A DNA stretch of 64,000 bases from Welwitschia mirabilis (GCA_051453625.1 JBOZIK010000001.1:178560252-178624251), one strand, 5' to 3'. Counted from the first letter of the stretch, positions 1-11,860 are shown. Numbers and translations are program-made. Notes: a model not told the origin generated them from the letters alone.

Positions 1-800
1 GATGACTTCTGGATTTATGATGAAAACTTTGAAAAAAATCTTAAAAAGGTTAGATAAAGTCCTTGATAGATGTATTGAGAGTAACCTACATTTGAGTTGG
101 AAGAAGAGTTTATTTTTGGTTGATAATAGAATTGTCTTAGGTCATTACATTTCTAGTAAATAAATTAGGTTGGACCCTAAAAAAGTAAGCATCATTAAAG
201 ACCTAACTTCTCCAATAAATATAAAATAAGTTTGATCTTTCCTTAGTCATTATGTTTTTTATCATCATTTTATTTAGGGTTATTCTAAAATGTGTAAATC
301 CCTTCACTTGTTACTTGAAAAAGAAGTTAAATTTGAATGGAATGAATATTTTCAGCTTACTTTTAAAACAATTAAAGATACAATCTCTTCTACACCTATT
401 GTAATAGGATCTGATTGGAACAAAGACCTTTAGTTAATATGTGATGCTAGTAATGTTGTTGTGGATGGGGTTTTTGGAAAAAAAAATATGAAAATGATTT
501 TAAGATTATATCCTATCATAGCAAAAATTTGTTTAAAGATCAAATAAATTACACTACTATTGAGAAAGCAATGTTAGTAATAATCTTTTACTTTGATATG
601 CTTAGATACTATCTCTTAGGTGTTTATATAAAAGTTTATACCAACTATGTAGCTATTAGATACCTCATGCCCAAGAAAGATTCTAGTGCTAAAATCATTA
701 GATAAATTCTTTTTATGTAAGAATTTAATCTCACCATCAATGATAAAGCAGAAAAGCATAATAGTATAGTAAATCATTTGTTACATCTTTCTTATTCTTC
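1..800 (+). pseudogene. Ty3/gypsy reverse transcriptase (C-terminal part) and RNase H remnant
   Basis: The window opens inside the catalytic box of a plant Ty3/gypsy reverse transcriptase: the first codons read DDFWIYDENF, matching the family pattern DDFSVYG. The connection domain follows (KFEWNEYF, SDWNKDL, CDASN, about 325-450). RNase H follows with NYTTIEKAMLVIIF (about 547-590) and YLMPKKDSSAKIIR (about 660-705). The family uses these domains to copy element RNA into DNA and remove the RNA strand. Several in-frame TAG and TAA codons and at least one frame change break the reading, so this is a pseudogene. The 5' part of the element lies outside the window. The integrase continues downstream in the same orientation. 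Confidence 0.9.
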
Positions 801-939
801 TCTTGATGATATTCTAATTGATAATTCTTTTTCAGATAAAAAAGTTTTTGCCATATCTTCTACTCATCATCCTCCTTGATATGCTAATTTAGTTAATTAT
901 TTTATTACCACAAGAATGTGACAATATTGGAATCATAAC

Positions 940-2115
940 CAAAGAAAAGTTTTCTCTATAGAATAGGTGATTACAAATGGTATCATAGGTACAAAGACTA
1001 AATCATAAGAAAATGTGTGCCTAAATGGGAAAAATTAGACATCCTTCATTTTGTGATGGTGGTATTCATAGAGGCCATTTTAGTGGACAAAAAATAGCAA
1101 TGAAAATTGTTCACTTTGGTTTTTATTAACCTAGTCTTTTTTAAAACTTTTTTAATTTTTCTAGAAGGTGTGATGCTTGTCAATGTTATGATAGCATTAT
1201 TCATTCTTATGAGATGCCCCTTAAACCTATTCTTAAATGTAAACCTTTTAATTATTATATAATTAATTTTATAAACCCTTTTAAACCACCTTCTAATAAT
1301 AAGAACTACATTTTAATAACTATTGATTATGTTACTAAATAGGTTAAAGCTATTTCTACTTTTACGATTGATAATCGACCTATTCGTACTTTTGTTAGAA
1401 CTTAGCTTTTTCAATGTTTTGGTTTTTCTAGGATTATCATTATTGATCAAGAAACTCATTTTATTAATTAACATTTTAGGAAAATTCTTTTATCCATTGC
1501 AATTGAACATAGAGTAGCTTATGCTTATCATCCACAAATGAATGATCAAAATGAAAATGCAAATAGAGAAATAAAGAAAATGCTATAAAAAATTATCTTT
1601 ATTAATAAGAAATCTTGAGTTTCTAAGCTTAACAATGTTCTTTGAGCTTACCATACTACTTGGCATAATTCTCTTTGTTTATCACCTTATAAACTTTCAC
1701 AGGGGAAAGCTTGTGTTTTACTAGTTAATGTGTCTTATAATTCTTACTATTCTTCCCATTAATTTAATCTTGTAAACCTTCATGGAAATATTAAAAATAG
1801 ATTAGTCCAACTTAATTACTTAAATGCAAAATGTACTCACGCTATACATTGTCAACTCATTAATAAAGCCCAAGCTATAAGTTCAAACATGATAGAAAGT
1901 TACTTCATAAAAAGTTTAAAATTAGTTAACTTATTCTTTATATAATAGTAGAGTACATCTTTTACATAATAAGTTGACCTCTAAATGGTTATGTTATTAT
2001 CTTATAGATAAAGTACATTATAATGGCTCTATTAAGATTTCTGACTTTGATACTAAGGAGATTCAAAAAGTTAATGGAAAAAGGTTAAAAAAATATTAAA
2101 AAAATCTTCCGATGT
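940..2115 (+). pseudogene. Ty3/gypsy integrase remnant
   Basis: A zinc-finger-like stretch (CDACQCYDS, about 1,170-1,200) precedes the integrase core. The core shows INFINPF where the family has DFMGPF, then YILITIDYVTK, IIIDQETHF (about 1,436-1,462) and NDQNENANREIK (about 1,540-1,575). These are the three blocks of the D,D(35)E strand-transfer site. The first catalytic Asp is read as Asn; the second Asp and the Glu are kept. The C-terminal 'KW..Y.I..V..NG..K...VNGKRLK' block ends at about 2,100. Stops are scattered throughout. It lies directly downstream of RNase H, as expected for a Ty3/gypsy pol. Confidence 0.88.
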
Positions 2116-2508
2116 AACTTTGAACATGATAGAAGAAATTGTTTTGAGGTTTCACTTGATGGGGAGGACTTCCTTTCTATTATTGTTTGAATTCTCTCTT
2201 ATCCTATTCCTTTGGTAGATGTTATGATGTCATTTGATCATCTTTAACTTGACTTATGTATTTGCTCTGTAAAGTTTACATGCCTAGTATTTATACTTGG
2301 GTATTTTAATAGTGATAAGATTGGATTCACCCAATCTTAAGACTTTCACATATCTATAAACTTCACTTTAAAAGAATATGCCTTTGTTCTTATTCTTTTT
2401 TATTAAGGGTGTGAGGTATTTGATTGTTTAGGTGTGTTTTTTCTATTTTTCATCTCACTTCTTAACATTTGTCTTTTTTCGGATGTGATCATGTGAGAAT
2501 TATTAGTG

Positions 2509-2541
2509 TAAAAAGAGGAGGGGTGGAAAAAGAGAAAGAAA
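2509..2541 (+). other. Polypurine tract candidate
   Basis: The stretch is almost entirely purine (AAAAAGAGGAGGGGTGG then AAAAAGAGAAAG). In LTR retrotransposons such a tract primes plus-strand DNA synthesis just before the 3' LTR. No convincing LTR start follows immediately, so it may instead be a central or secondary tract. Confidence 0.35.
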
Positions 2542-4185
2542 TTATTACATCTATGCTAAAATATATAGTCACCATGATGTACTAGTACACTAGGGTAAAT
2601 TTTTATGAAAGGAACATTTGACAGTGTCAGTAGTTGTGGGAACTCCATTTGGTGAATTAATTAGACATGCTTTGTGGGTTCTTACTTCTCTAACTATGGT
2701 TAAACTTCCCTCATCATAAAAAGTAGTAATAAAACTTTAAGGCTATAGGACCAGTGATGTTCTTAGTATTATTGGAGGAATTACTTATTTTCTAGAGTCT
2801 TAGTATCCCACATGATCATTTCACTTTTAAGGACTTGGGTGTGTTTTGGGGTGTGAGTAGGTGAGTTAAGTTTTTAGTAGATTTTGATCTTATCATCAAT
2901 TATTTTAATACTTTATCTTTTGTATCATCATAATCACTAATTTTTAAGTGGAACTTTATGGAGTTGATACATTTTGTTATGCATCTTTACTCAGGTGGCT
3001 TTATGATGTCTTCCAAGGGGGTCTACTAAGTTAGAATTTAAGGTAGGTAAGATACCTTCTTCATGGCTCTAGTATTCCTTTTGTTATGTCTTTCTTTGGT
3101 TCTTAGTTTATTGTTTCAAAGTCATTTTTGTATTTTTTTTAATCATCATTTAGGAACTTATTATTTAATAGTTTTTTATTATTATTTTCCTTTTCTCTCA
3201 TATTATTTTATGAGATTATTTTAAGATTCCTTTAAGTATTTTAGAGTTCCATATATTTACATGATCATTTTTTAATTTAGGCACATTTGTTTAGTTTTCT
3301 TTGATAGGTTTTTATTTTATTTAGTACATTTTCATCACCTTATCTTCCAATTCCTTTAAAATTTTCTCATTATCCTCATTCATTACAACTCTTCATCATT
3401 TCTTATTTTTTGAGCTTTCTAATACATTTTGATACCTTTACATGGATATCTAAACCTAGCTTATTTGCCTAATATTTTAATTTTTCTTAAACCTTTCAAG
3501 TTTTATTATCCACCTAATCATCTAGATGACATAGAAGAAGAACAACTAAGATTTTTCTGACAATCATCCTAGGGTTATGGTTCAAATAATGTGACTAGAT
3601 GACAGTTTGATGAAACCATAGATAACTTTCTTTTCCTTTATTTTTCTTCCATTCTCTATCATTTTCATCTATCCTTATAGAAAATGATAGTCACTCTAAG
3701 CCATACCAACATTCTGAAAATTTCCCTAGTTAGATTCATATCTCAAATTGTGAATTTTTAGTAGATTTTTCAAAATGAGGTATGCTTTTTTATCCCTTAT
3801 TATTTGTAATCTTTTATTTTTTTTGAGCCTTTTAGCATGTAGTTTCTATGTATATTATTTAGTTTTTCATGCTCTTTGATTTGGAACTTATGGATCTAAT
3901 TTTCACTGTGTATTTCGCATGATATCATAAATTATGCGCCTTATGAGGTAGAATTAGGTTTTTTCTTTAAAACTAATTTTCTAATAAACCATAAGTTGAA
4001 ACGTAGTGGTCCTTTAGGGAAAATTGATTAGTATAATGGCTCTACAATTCTAGCAGATTATATTTTTCATTTGGATACTTTCATTTTTTACCTTATATGA
4101 GGCCCGCCAGTTTTACATTTTTTTGAGATTTTCATACATTTTCCATTTTTCTTCATACAATTATAAAGGACATATTAACACTCTT

Positions 4186-4230
4186 GTTGGGGTGTGGGGG
4201 GGTGGGGGAAGGGGTGTGGAAAAGGAGGGA
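4186..4230 (+). repeat. G-rich tract, ends near assembly gap
   Basis: Six G runs of three or more (GGGG, GGGGGGG, GGGGG, GGGG and others) are packed in 45 bases, in sequence that otherwise has very little G. Such a tract could form a G-quadruplex and may explain why the assembly breaks about 30 bases later. Confidence 0.6.
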
Positions 4231-4261
4231 ATTACAATATATTTTTATGATTTTAATACAT

Positions 4262-4747
4262 NNNNNNNNNNNNNNNNNNNNNNNNNNNNNNNNNNNNNNN
4301 NNNNNNNNNNNNNNNNNNNNNNNNNNNNNNNNNNNNNNNNNNNNNNNNNNNNNNNNNNNNNNNNNNNNNNNNNNNNNNNNNNNNNNNNNNNNNNNNNNNN
4401 NNNNNNNNNNNNNNNNNNNNNNNNNNNNNNNNNNNNNNNNNNNNNNNNNNNNNNNNNNNNNNNNNNNNNNNNNNNNNNNNNNNNNNNNNNNNNNNNNNNN
4501 NNNNNNNNNNNNNNNNNNNNNNNNNNNNNNNNNNNNNNNNNNNNNNNNNNNNNNNNNNNNNNNNNNNNNNNNNNNNNNNNNNNNNNNNNNNNNNNNNNNN
4601 NNNNNNNNNNNNNNNNNNNNNNNNNNNNNNNNNNNNNNNNNNNNNNNNNNNNNNNNNNNNNNNNNNNNNNNNNNNNNNNNNNNNNNNNNNNNNNNNNNNN
4701 NNNNNNNNNNNNNNNNNNNNNNNNNNNNNNNNNNNNNNNNNNNNNNN
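4262..4747. other. Assembly gap (486 N)
   Basis: Run of N of non-standard length, so presumably a size-estimated scaffold gap. It separates the G-rich tract from the extra-ORF remnant. Confidence 0.98.
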
Positions 4748-6560
4748 ATATGTTTTGTGTTTATAATTGATTAATCCATGCAGATGTATAGCTAGACAAT
4801 TTGAGGTAGAGGCTAAGGCTATAGAGTAGGAGGTGGTCCCATTGGCACCATTGGAGGTTAAGTGGATAGAGCCAGTCCATCCTTCACCTTACCACACTAA
4901 ATCTTTCTCTATTCAGCTAGCTGCTATCTAGATAAAGAAACATTTTGGAGATTTCATTATCCATATAGAGCTAGACGTGGGTTAGAGGCTTACAAATCTA
5001 TAGCTTCAGTGGATCATAGACACATATGAAGGATATCATGTATTAGAGNNNNNNNNNNNNNNNNNNNNNNNNNNNNNNNNNNNNNNNNNNNNNNNNNNNN
5101 NNNNNNNNNNNNNNNNNNNNNNNNNNNNNNNNNNNNNNNNNNNNNNNNNNNNNNNNNNNNNNNNNNNNNNNNNNNNNNNNNNNNNNNNNNNNNNNNNNNN
5201 NNNNNNNNNNNNNNNNNNNNNNNNNNNNNNNNNNNNNNNNNNNNNNNNNNNNNNNNNNNNNNNNNNNNNNNNNNNNNNNNNNNNNNNNNNNNNNNNNNNN
5301 NNNNNNNNNNNNNNNNNNNNNNNNNNNNNNNNNNNNNNNNNNNNNNNNNNNNNNNNNNNNNNNNNNNNNNNNNNNNNNNNNNNNNNNNNNNNNNNNNNNN
5401 NNNNNNNNNNNNNNNNNNNNNNNNNNNNNNNNNNNNNNNNNNNNNNNNNNNNNNNNNNNNNNNNNNNNNNNNNNNNNNNNNNNNNNNNNNNNNNNNNNNN
5501 NNNNNNNNNNNNNNNNNNNNNNNNNNNNNNNNNNNNNNNNNNNNNNNNNNNNNNNNNNNNNNNNNNNNNNNNNNNNNNNNNNNNNNNNNNNNNNNNNNNN
5601 NNNNNNNNNNNNNNAAGGATATCATGTATTAGAGACTAGAGAGTTTTATGATATTATTCATATAGAACGACTCTCTAATGCTCATGGCTAACTCATTGAC
5701 ATGATTGTAGCTATCATGCACAACCATAAGATCATGATTATTTCAAGTCATTACTATAATTACTAATCTAGATGATATCAAAAGTACTCATATTCATTTA
5801 GCTAGTAGGATAGAGGAGCGCCATTCTTATGGTGTAGCACTAGAGATTCTAGCTATCTTAACCACTGATAGGTAGGGAGTTTTGGTTACATAGTTATTGC
5901 TTGCCTATAATATTGTTCATAGATGATTGATTCATAACATCGATCCATAATTCAATGATAGTTACATGATGGTTATCCACCTCTAGATGTTAATAATTTT
6001 TAAGTAGGAAGAGCATATGGATCTATTAACCTTCATTTGGAGGAGACTTAGAAGCATGATTGAGGTACAACAACTTTAGACTTTGGGATATTCATACCTT
6101 CTCTCAACTATTTCTAAATGCTTCAATATACCTAAGCCTTTAGGTGAGTAGAGACTTATATACATTTAGACTTTAGTTCATTACCTACAAGATATGGACA
6201 TTCAGGTACTAGAAGAGGTAGAGAGACTTTAGATATAGAGACCTATGATCAACATTACTTTTGAGCAGATTCAACCTTTCTTGCTAGAGACTACATAGAT
6301 CATTAGAGACATGGTAGATTGAGGCATTTCCACACTTGAGAAAAGGATCACCATGGTTAAGAGAAGAGTAAATTATACTAAAGAGTAGCTAGTTGATATG
6401 CGATAATGCATCTTACATATTGAGCATAGTGTGATGGTTGACCTCCTAGAGATAATTAGAATGTAGGGAGATGAGATAGCACACTATTACAATATCATTA
6501 GACCATCATTTTTCTATAGATCTTAAGCATCCTCCTTCTTCTCTGCCTACATCTGAGCTT
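4748..6560 (+). pseudogene. Extra ORF remnant in env-like position of a gypsy element
   Basis: Decayed coding sequence read across two or more frames. Legible parts include HIELDVG and GYHVLETREFYDII around the second gap, EERHSYGVALEILAILTTDR (about 5,810-5,870), EEHMDLLTFIWRRLRSMIEV (about 6,010-6,065), LGYSYLLSTISKCFNIPKPL, and a C-terminal heptad-like region. This resembles the conserved hypothetical protein of about 400-500 residues carried by some plant gypsy elements. Its function is unknown to me. It sits after integrase and before an LTR-like block, on the same strand. Base composition is slightly less AT-rich than the surroundings. An independent relative may be the - strand ORF at 53,154-53,675. 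Confidence 0.45.
5049..5614. other. Assembly gap (566 N) with identical 20 bp flanks
   Basis: The 20 bases before the gap (5,029-5,048) and the 20 bases after it (5,615-5,634) are identical (AAGGATATCATGTATTAGAG). The contigs on either side therefore probably overlap, and the N run may be partly or wholly spurious inside the extra-ORF remnant. Confidence 0.95.
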
Positions 6561-7189
6561 GCTACACATTAGGATTTTATTATGACTCAATAAGGGAAAT
6601 GGTTTTATTTATGATATATTATGTATCTTATCCTCTGTAGATTGTATAAACTCATGATTTACATAGACATAACATTTTTTATATCATCATAATATACATC
6701 TTTATTGCTGAATATTATGCATATTTTTACATAGCCATTTTCCGACACTTCATGATGAGAATTATACATTTGAGTGAGGGCCTATTAATATTAATTTATT
6801 TTAATATCTATCTTTTTAAAAAAGTTTCTCATAGGCTTCTATTTTTTAAGAATAATTTTTTAGTGTGTCATCCCTTCCATCATTCAGATGACCACCAGGA
6901 GGATAGTACGGCCACTTACATGAGGCAAGTGAAATGTTCAGTTTTTGGTTTTTAAAATTTTTGTTCTACATTTTGAGATTTCTAATTATTTCTAAGATGA
7001 TTTTATAGTTCCCTAGTTAATTTATTATTAGTGCATTTGGTTTGTAATTATGGTTGTTTGCTTGGTTTTGTTGCAGACTAACAAAGCTAAGTAGAGGAAT
7101 ATGTCATGCTATAAATTGTATGTATTTGATAGGATATTTTGAGTAGTTTTGTAGGACATTAAATAAATTTATGCTAAGTTTCAATGATA
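6561..7189 (+). other. 3' non-coding region between extra ORF and LTR-like block
   Basis: No domain is recognised. A 67-codon open frame (6,752-6,955) has no family signature. The sequence carries scattered ATG/TGG-rich phrases typical of plant gypsy 3' untranslated regions. It is placed here by its position between the extra ORF and the LTR-like block. Confidence 0.35.
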
Positions 7190-8200
7190 ATGAAGAGCTA
7201 AGGAAAATGTCACGAAAACATGTAATCTTTATTACATTTGATAGTATTTAAAGAAATTTATAATACTTCCTATCTAAAGAAGCAATCCTACAATTAAAAA
7301 GGCTAATTTAATACAAAAAATATTTTATAAAATCCCATCATCCACCTCATCATCTGGACAACTGCATGAATGACAAAATTACTTGAGCCAAGGAGGATGC
7401 TTACTAGATTAATCTGACAGCTGATGTGGAACTTCTATGATGTGACATCATCTCTTATAATATCTAGAAAACCAGTAGGATGACATCTAAAAATAATGCT
7501 TTATCAAACATCATCAAACTCTGGCCATGTGGCTGATACCTTATTATGTGACTATTAGAATTGTTATCATATCTGTTTGCGTTTACTAATTTTAGAATTT
7601 TTTTTTAACAAATATTTTTTCTACCTTCAACTCTATTTTCATCTTCTTTAGCATCAGAAAATCTTGTGATAAGAAATAAAAGGGTAGAAGGTCTATCCTT
7701 TATTATTACAGAGAGATGTCTTCCTTGGTGTTGGACTATGTATCCTTTATTGATGTGTCGCTACTTTATAACATGGATGTTTGATTTAAAATAATCAAAA
7801 ATCTATTTTTCTTTTCATGTCATTTGTTATGTGCATCTCCCTTAGGGTTTATGTTACTTTTGATTCTATGACAGCTTCATCTGTGATATAGATTATGAGG
7901 GAAACCTTTATTAAGGTTGACAATGTTAGTTTAAGTGTATTGCATTTCATTTCTTACATTAACTTTGTATTGTTTTTATATTCTGTTCAATGTACCTGAT
8001 AGCTTAAATTAGTCTTCGTCTAGTGACAACTTTCCTTGATTGATCTAGATTATATAGAGCTAATCTCCATGACATTTTGATTTTGTAATTAGATAAAAGT
8101 TGCATTTAGAATAGAACTTGCATATCATTTGCATAGTATATTCATTTGCATTGTTATTTTATAGTGTGATTATTCTACTTAGAAGTTCATAGTATTTCAT
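7190..8200 (+). mobile_element. LTR-like block, same family as LTRs of E and F (approximate limits)
   Basis: The U3-like phrase 'CATCATCCACCTCATCATCT' at about 7,336 matches phrases in the LTR of element F (about 60,590). 'GTGTTGGACTATGTATCCTT' at about 7,720 aligns with 'GTATTGGGCTCTGTATCCTC' at about 61,100 and with the matching phrase at about 37,280. 'TATTGCATTTCAT' near 7,940 matches the end of the same LTRs. Orientation is +. It is best read as the 3' LTR of the pol and extra-ORF element to its left. Termini are not defined; a possible TGTCACG start at 7,208 follows a purine-rich run but does not match the TGTTR start of the E and F LTRs. Confidence 0.5.
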
Positions 8201-8288
8201 TTTGAAATTAATTCTCTTTATTCTCGCTTATGCCTTTAATATAATTATAACATTTGGATCACTTCCATCTATATTAGTATGTCATGTT

Positions 8289-8291
<3 letters not shown>

Positions 8292-8331
<40 letters not shown>
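8292..8331. repeat. (AT)n microsatellite
   Basis: Uninterrupted AT dinucleotide run of about 40 bases. The open frame that crosses it on the - strand is a by-product of the repeat. Confidence 0.98.
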
Positions 8332-8336
<5 letters not shown>

Positions 8337-8649
8337 ATTTTTAATATTTGTTTAGGAACATAATATTTGCATAAATATGCATTGCAATAGACAAGTTTGC
8401 CCGAGAAAAGGTGTAAATGTGAGTTATAAAGTAGAACTAGTTCTTTCTCCTTGAAAGCTTTTTTTAAGAATGTATTGATCATGGAATTTATTCATTCTCT
8501 TTATTCTCATATTTTCATAGGTATCAGTTCTAATTTCATCTAATTCATTAAGTTGTATAACCTTATTTTTCCTTGCAGCCTTCAAATTTAAGTTCATGTT
8601 TTAATTTCCTAGTACACCTTATGCTTACGTTTTATGGATAGATGATAAT
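8332..8649. other. AT-rich sequence, nothing recognised
   Basis: It lies between the LTR-like block on the left and the integrase end of element A on the right. It may be the remaining 3' non-coding part of element A. No terminal repeat or coding domain is visible. Confidence 0.4.
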
Positions 8650-9230
8650 ATTTTCTACAAACTTATCTAAATGGTAACATTTCTAAGGGAGTTTTATAAG
8701 TAGTGTGATAAGCTTATAAAACATTTTTAAGCTTAAAGGATTAGTCTTTTCTTATGGAGTTTACTAAAATATTTTTAATCTTCTTATTCATAAACTTAAT
8801 TTAGCCACTAGTTTGAGGGCAGTAGGGTGTTACTACTTTATGAGTTACATCATGTTNNNNNNNNNNNNNNNNNNNNNNNNNNAGATTATTGAATATTTTA
8901 TTGCAGAAATGTATTTCTCTACTGGTAATTAAAACTTGTGGATAGTCAAATTGCATTAAGATATTTTCTTTAAAGAATTTTATTACCATTTAATCATTAT
9001 TTAATTAATAATCATAAGCCTTAACTCATTTTTTTACATAGTCCACATAGACTAGAATGTACTAATGCCCATTTAAATATGGATAAGAATCCTAATAATC
9101 AATTCCCTAAATGTCAAAGGGTTGGACTATGAGAATTGGGTTTAGAAGCATCATTTATATTTATGAAAGACTTTCTAATTTTTGGCAATTATCATAAGAT
9201 TTATAGTAAAGTTTGGAGTCTTTAAAAATA
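8650..9230 (-). pseudogene. Element A: Ty3/gypsy integrase remnant
   Basis: On the - strand the integrase core reads FFKENILMQF, VLITSREIHFCN, a 26-base gap, then HDVTHKVVTPYCPQTSG. This is the standard plant gypsy order around the second catalytic residue and the 'TPYHPQTSGQ' motif. The position of the second catalytic Asp reads as Ser (ITSREIH for ISDGGTH). It follows RNase H on the same strand, the normal pol order. The C-terminal part toward 8,650 is too decayed to place. Confidence 0.85.
8857..8882. other. Short N run (26 bases)
   Basis: A small gap inside the integrase core of element A. Its length is close to the protein segment missing between the Asp block and the THKV..TPY block, so it is probably well sized. 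Confidence 0.95.
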
Positions 9231-10960
9231 CAAGGCCAATAGAAACTAAAGTAAAGAACTTTTGTAGTGGTTTTATTCACTGAGTAATAATCCCTATAAG
9301 CTTTAAAATGGTAATGATTAAGAACATCATGGTTTTAGTTTAGGGTACACATTTGTAAATGACTTGATCTAGATAATATTTGAAAAAATAAGGGCTATCC
9401 TAGAAGAAGTATTTGACCTAGCTTAGAAATCTCTTTTTATCATTAGGAGTCTAATGAAAAGAAATGTTTTTAAAAATTAGATAGTTGGCAATATTTACAA
9501 ACTAAGGTTCTTCCTTAACTAAAAAGAGATGTTTATTTAGAAAGGTGTCATTAATCAGAAGGGATGTTTGTGGATTATCTTGAGTTAATTAGGAAAGATG
9601 ACCTACAACTATGTTATTGAAACCCTTTTTATCTTTAATCTCCAAATAAAACTCCTATAGAAGGAGGATATATCTAATCAGTCTTGGTTTTGAATCCTTT
9701 TTTGCAAAAAGATATCTAAGGATTGAATGATCTATATAGGTAATTACCTTAGATCCTAAAAGGTATTACCTAAACTTCTTTATGACAAATACTATAGACA
9801 ATAGTTTTTTCTCCATAATAATATATTTTAACTAATTTTCATTTAAACTTTTACTAGCATAATAAACCATGATTGGTTGCTTGTATATCCTTTATTATAA
9901 AAGGCTCCCAATCATGTAATTACTAGTGTTAGACAAAAGCTCAAAAGATAACTTCCAATCAAGTGAATGAATAATTAGAATGGAAGTAATTTTTTTTAAG
10001 GTATTTAAAAGCTTGTTAACATGTGAGAGTCTAGTTGAAGATGGCATCTTTGCTTAAATGATTATACAATGGCTAACAAATTTTACTGAAATCCTTAATG
10101 AATACTCTATAGTATTCTAAATGATTTAAGAAGAATCTAATTTTTTTGTTTTTTGTTTTTGAGGAGTTGACATATGTGTAATTATTGAAACCTTTACAAG
10201 ATCTACCTAGATTTATTCCTTAGAGGTGACATGTCCTAAGACTATGCCTTGATTAATCATCAAGTGGCATTTCTCCTATTTGAGCATAAGGCCTTTTTTG
10301 ATACATATCTTAAGGACATGTTCTAAGTTATGAAAATAATGATTAAAAGAGATTCCATATATTGAGAAGTCATCCATAATATTTTAACATTTAAATTTAA
10401 TACATCAAAGAAGATTTTAATGATGCAATATTAGAATGTAGTAGTGCATTGCATAAGCCAAAGGACATTCATTTATAGACGAGCATTCCATACGGACAAG
10501 TGAAGGTAGTTTTTTTTAGTCCTCAAGGGTAATTTTAATTTGATTATAGCCTAAGTACCCATCTAAGAAATAGTAAAATGAATGCTTTACAAGTTTTTTT
10601 AGGATTTAATTAGAGAAATATAAAGGGAAGTGATTGTTTCTTACGATGGTGTTTAATTTTCTAAAGTCAATGCAATCCTCCATTTTACTGTAGATCTAGT
10701 AAGGATGATTTTATTGTGATCATTTGGAAGAAGGGTAATTCCTACTTTTTTAGCCATGATCTAGGTTGGATTGATTCATTTGCTATCTAAAATACGGTAG
10801 ATAATTCTACTATTAAGAAGTTTGATTACCTCATTTTTAACTACCTCCTTTAACATGGAGTTTATTTATCTTTGGGATTTTCTAAATGGATTAATATTAT
10901 CTTCTAAGTAAATATGATGCATGTAAATGCAGGAATCAATATCATTAATGTCTAAGAGGA
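9231..10960 (-). pseudogene. Element A: reverse transcriptase and RNase H remnant
   Basis: Reading the - strand from 10,960 downward, the PR-RT boundary motif (CMHHIYLEDN) is followed by the RT fingers and palm. The catalytic box MDDFSIYG is intact at 10,355-10,377, although frameshifts lie around it. The segment then passes through the RT thumb and the RNase H region before integrase begins. Many stops and frame changes show it is not functional. Length and domain order agree with a complete plant gypsy RT-RNase H that has aged in place. Confidence 0.85.
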
Positions 10961-10961
10961 T

Positions 10962-11312
10962 TCATCCTATTGTTTGCTTATTCTTCCTTAAGAATTTGAA
11001 CAATTGAGCTTTTTGAGATGGGGTTAAGAAAGAATTCATGACTACTAAAAAGGTGAAGTTCTCTCTTAAGAATGCATATTTTAAATTAATGAATGAGGGT
11101 TTAATTCCTAGGTTGATTTTATCTGGTATAATGTGGCATAATTCTTGAGAGAGATCTAAGTAATTATATTTAAGAGAGTGGAAAGCAGATTTTTGGTTTT
11201 CAAAAAGTGTTTCTACCCTATCCGCATGTTCTACTCCTTCATCATTTAGTGGAAATTTTATGGAATTAAAAATGTTTAGTTCTAGGGTTATGTTGTCAAA
11301 GGAAATCTCCAT
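10962..11312 (-). pseudogene. Element A: protease-RT linker, 116-codon open segment
   Basis: This is the longest clean coding segment of element A. It starts within the block after protease (MEISFDNITLELNIFN) and ends in LKYAFLRENFTFLVVMNSF, then LRKNKQTIG. This matches the conserved 'LKYAFLGENETLPVIISS...LRKHKTAIGW' block at the start of plant gypsy RT. The Met start is accidental; in the intact polyprotein this was internal. A stop follows directly, where family members continue with W. Confidence 0.85.
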
Positions 11313-11860
11313 TACCCTATTCTTACAATTGATTAAGACATTTGAAGTTGCTAAGAGAAATTTTTTTGAAAATGATAAGCACTAATTTCTTTGTTTATTT
11401 TTCTACATCCAAAGCCTAAAAGTCCACTGGGAAGCAACAAAATAACAATCCTAATAAGAACATCCTTTATGATCCCTAATGGTATTTTTATAGAGTTGTT
11501 GGCTAATTAGAGTTAGAGTTTTGTGTTTTTAAGCCCTTCTAAGCTTAATTCTTTATAGGTTCCATAAAGAAGTAAGTTCACACTAGCTCCTAAGTTAAAT
11601 AAAGCTTGGTTAAGTTACTTATTGCCTATGATAATAGCAATTGTAGGGCATCTAAATCTTTTTATTTGAAACAATTGCACTTGTTTGTTGCACTAGGAAA
11701 AATTTACTCTTTACATTCATATGCCTTTTTATAGTGCACATGTTTTTGAGGAATGTTCTATATGAAGGCATTTGTTTAATGTCTTCTAGGAGAGGGATAT
11801 TTACCTTGACTTCTTTGAAAATTTCTAAAGCCTCTAACTATTTTTTTAATTATAGTGTTC
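11313..11860 (-). pseudogene. Element A: aspartic protease remnant
   Basis: The - strand reads MPSYRTFLKNM then, further on, ALFNLGASV at about 11,580-11,606, and ends with FLLATSNVLINCKN next to the linker. The family active site is DLGAS. Here the catalytic Asp is changed to Asn, consistent with a G-to-A change. The pre-protease phrase (KEVKVNIPLLEDIKQMPSY) is also recognisable. Stops interrupt the middle. The gypsy protease cuts the Gag-Pol polyprotein. Confidence 0.85.

Larger units (their letters stand above)
2116..4261 (+). other. Non-coding spacer downstream of integrase
   Basis: No protein domain is recognised here. The 'CCAATCTTAAGAC' neighbourhood at about 2,330 resembles the stretch at about 34,490, which also lies just 3' of an integrase end. 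This supports a shared 3' region for the two + strand elements. A U3-like phrase 'CACCTAATCATCTAGATGAC' occurs near 3,510 and has relatives at about 7,340 and 60,590. Two purine-rich tracts inside are listed separately. The rest is T-rich sequence without long open frames. Confidence 0.45.

Noticed and set aside
2509-4230. A complete LTR between the purine tract and the first gap
   Set aside because: The conserved R-region phrases of the E/F LTR family (GTATTGG...TATCCTC, CATTGCATTTCAT) are absent, and no CAACA end is seen.
4123-4774. Two open frames of about 200 codons
   Set aside because: They consist almost entirely of N from the assembly gap; only a few real codons flank it.
5014-5625. 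203-codon open frame on the - strand
   Set aside because: It is open only because it crosses 566 N.
8282-8482. 66-codon frame ending in Tyr-Ile repeats
   Set aside because: It runs through the (AT)n microsatellite and has no family signature.
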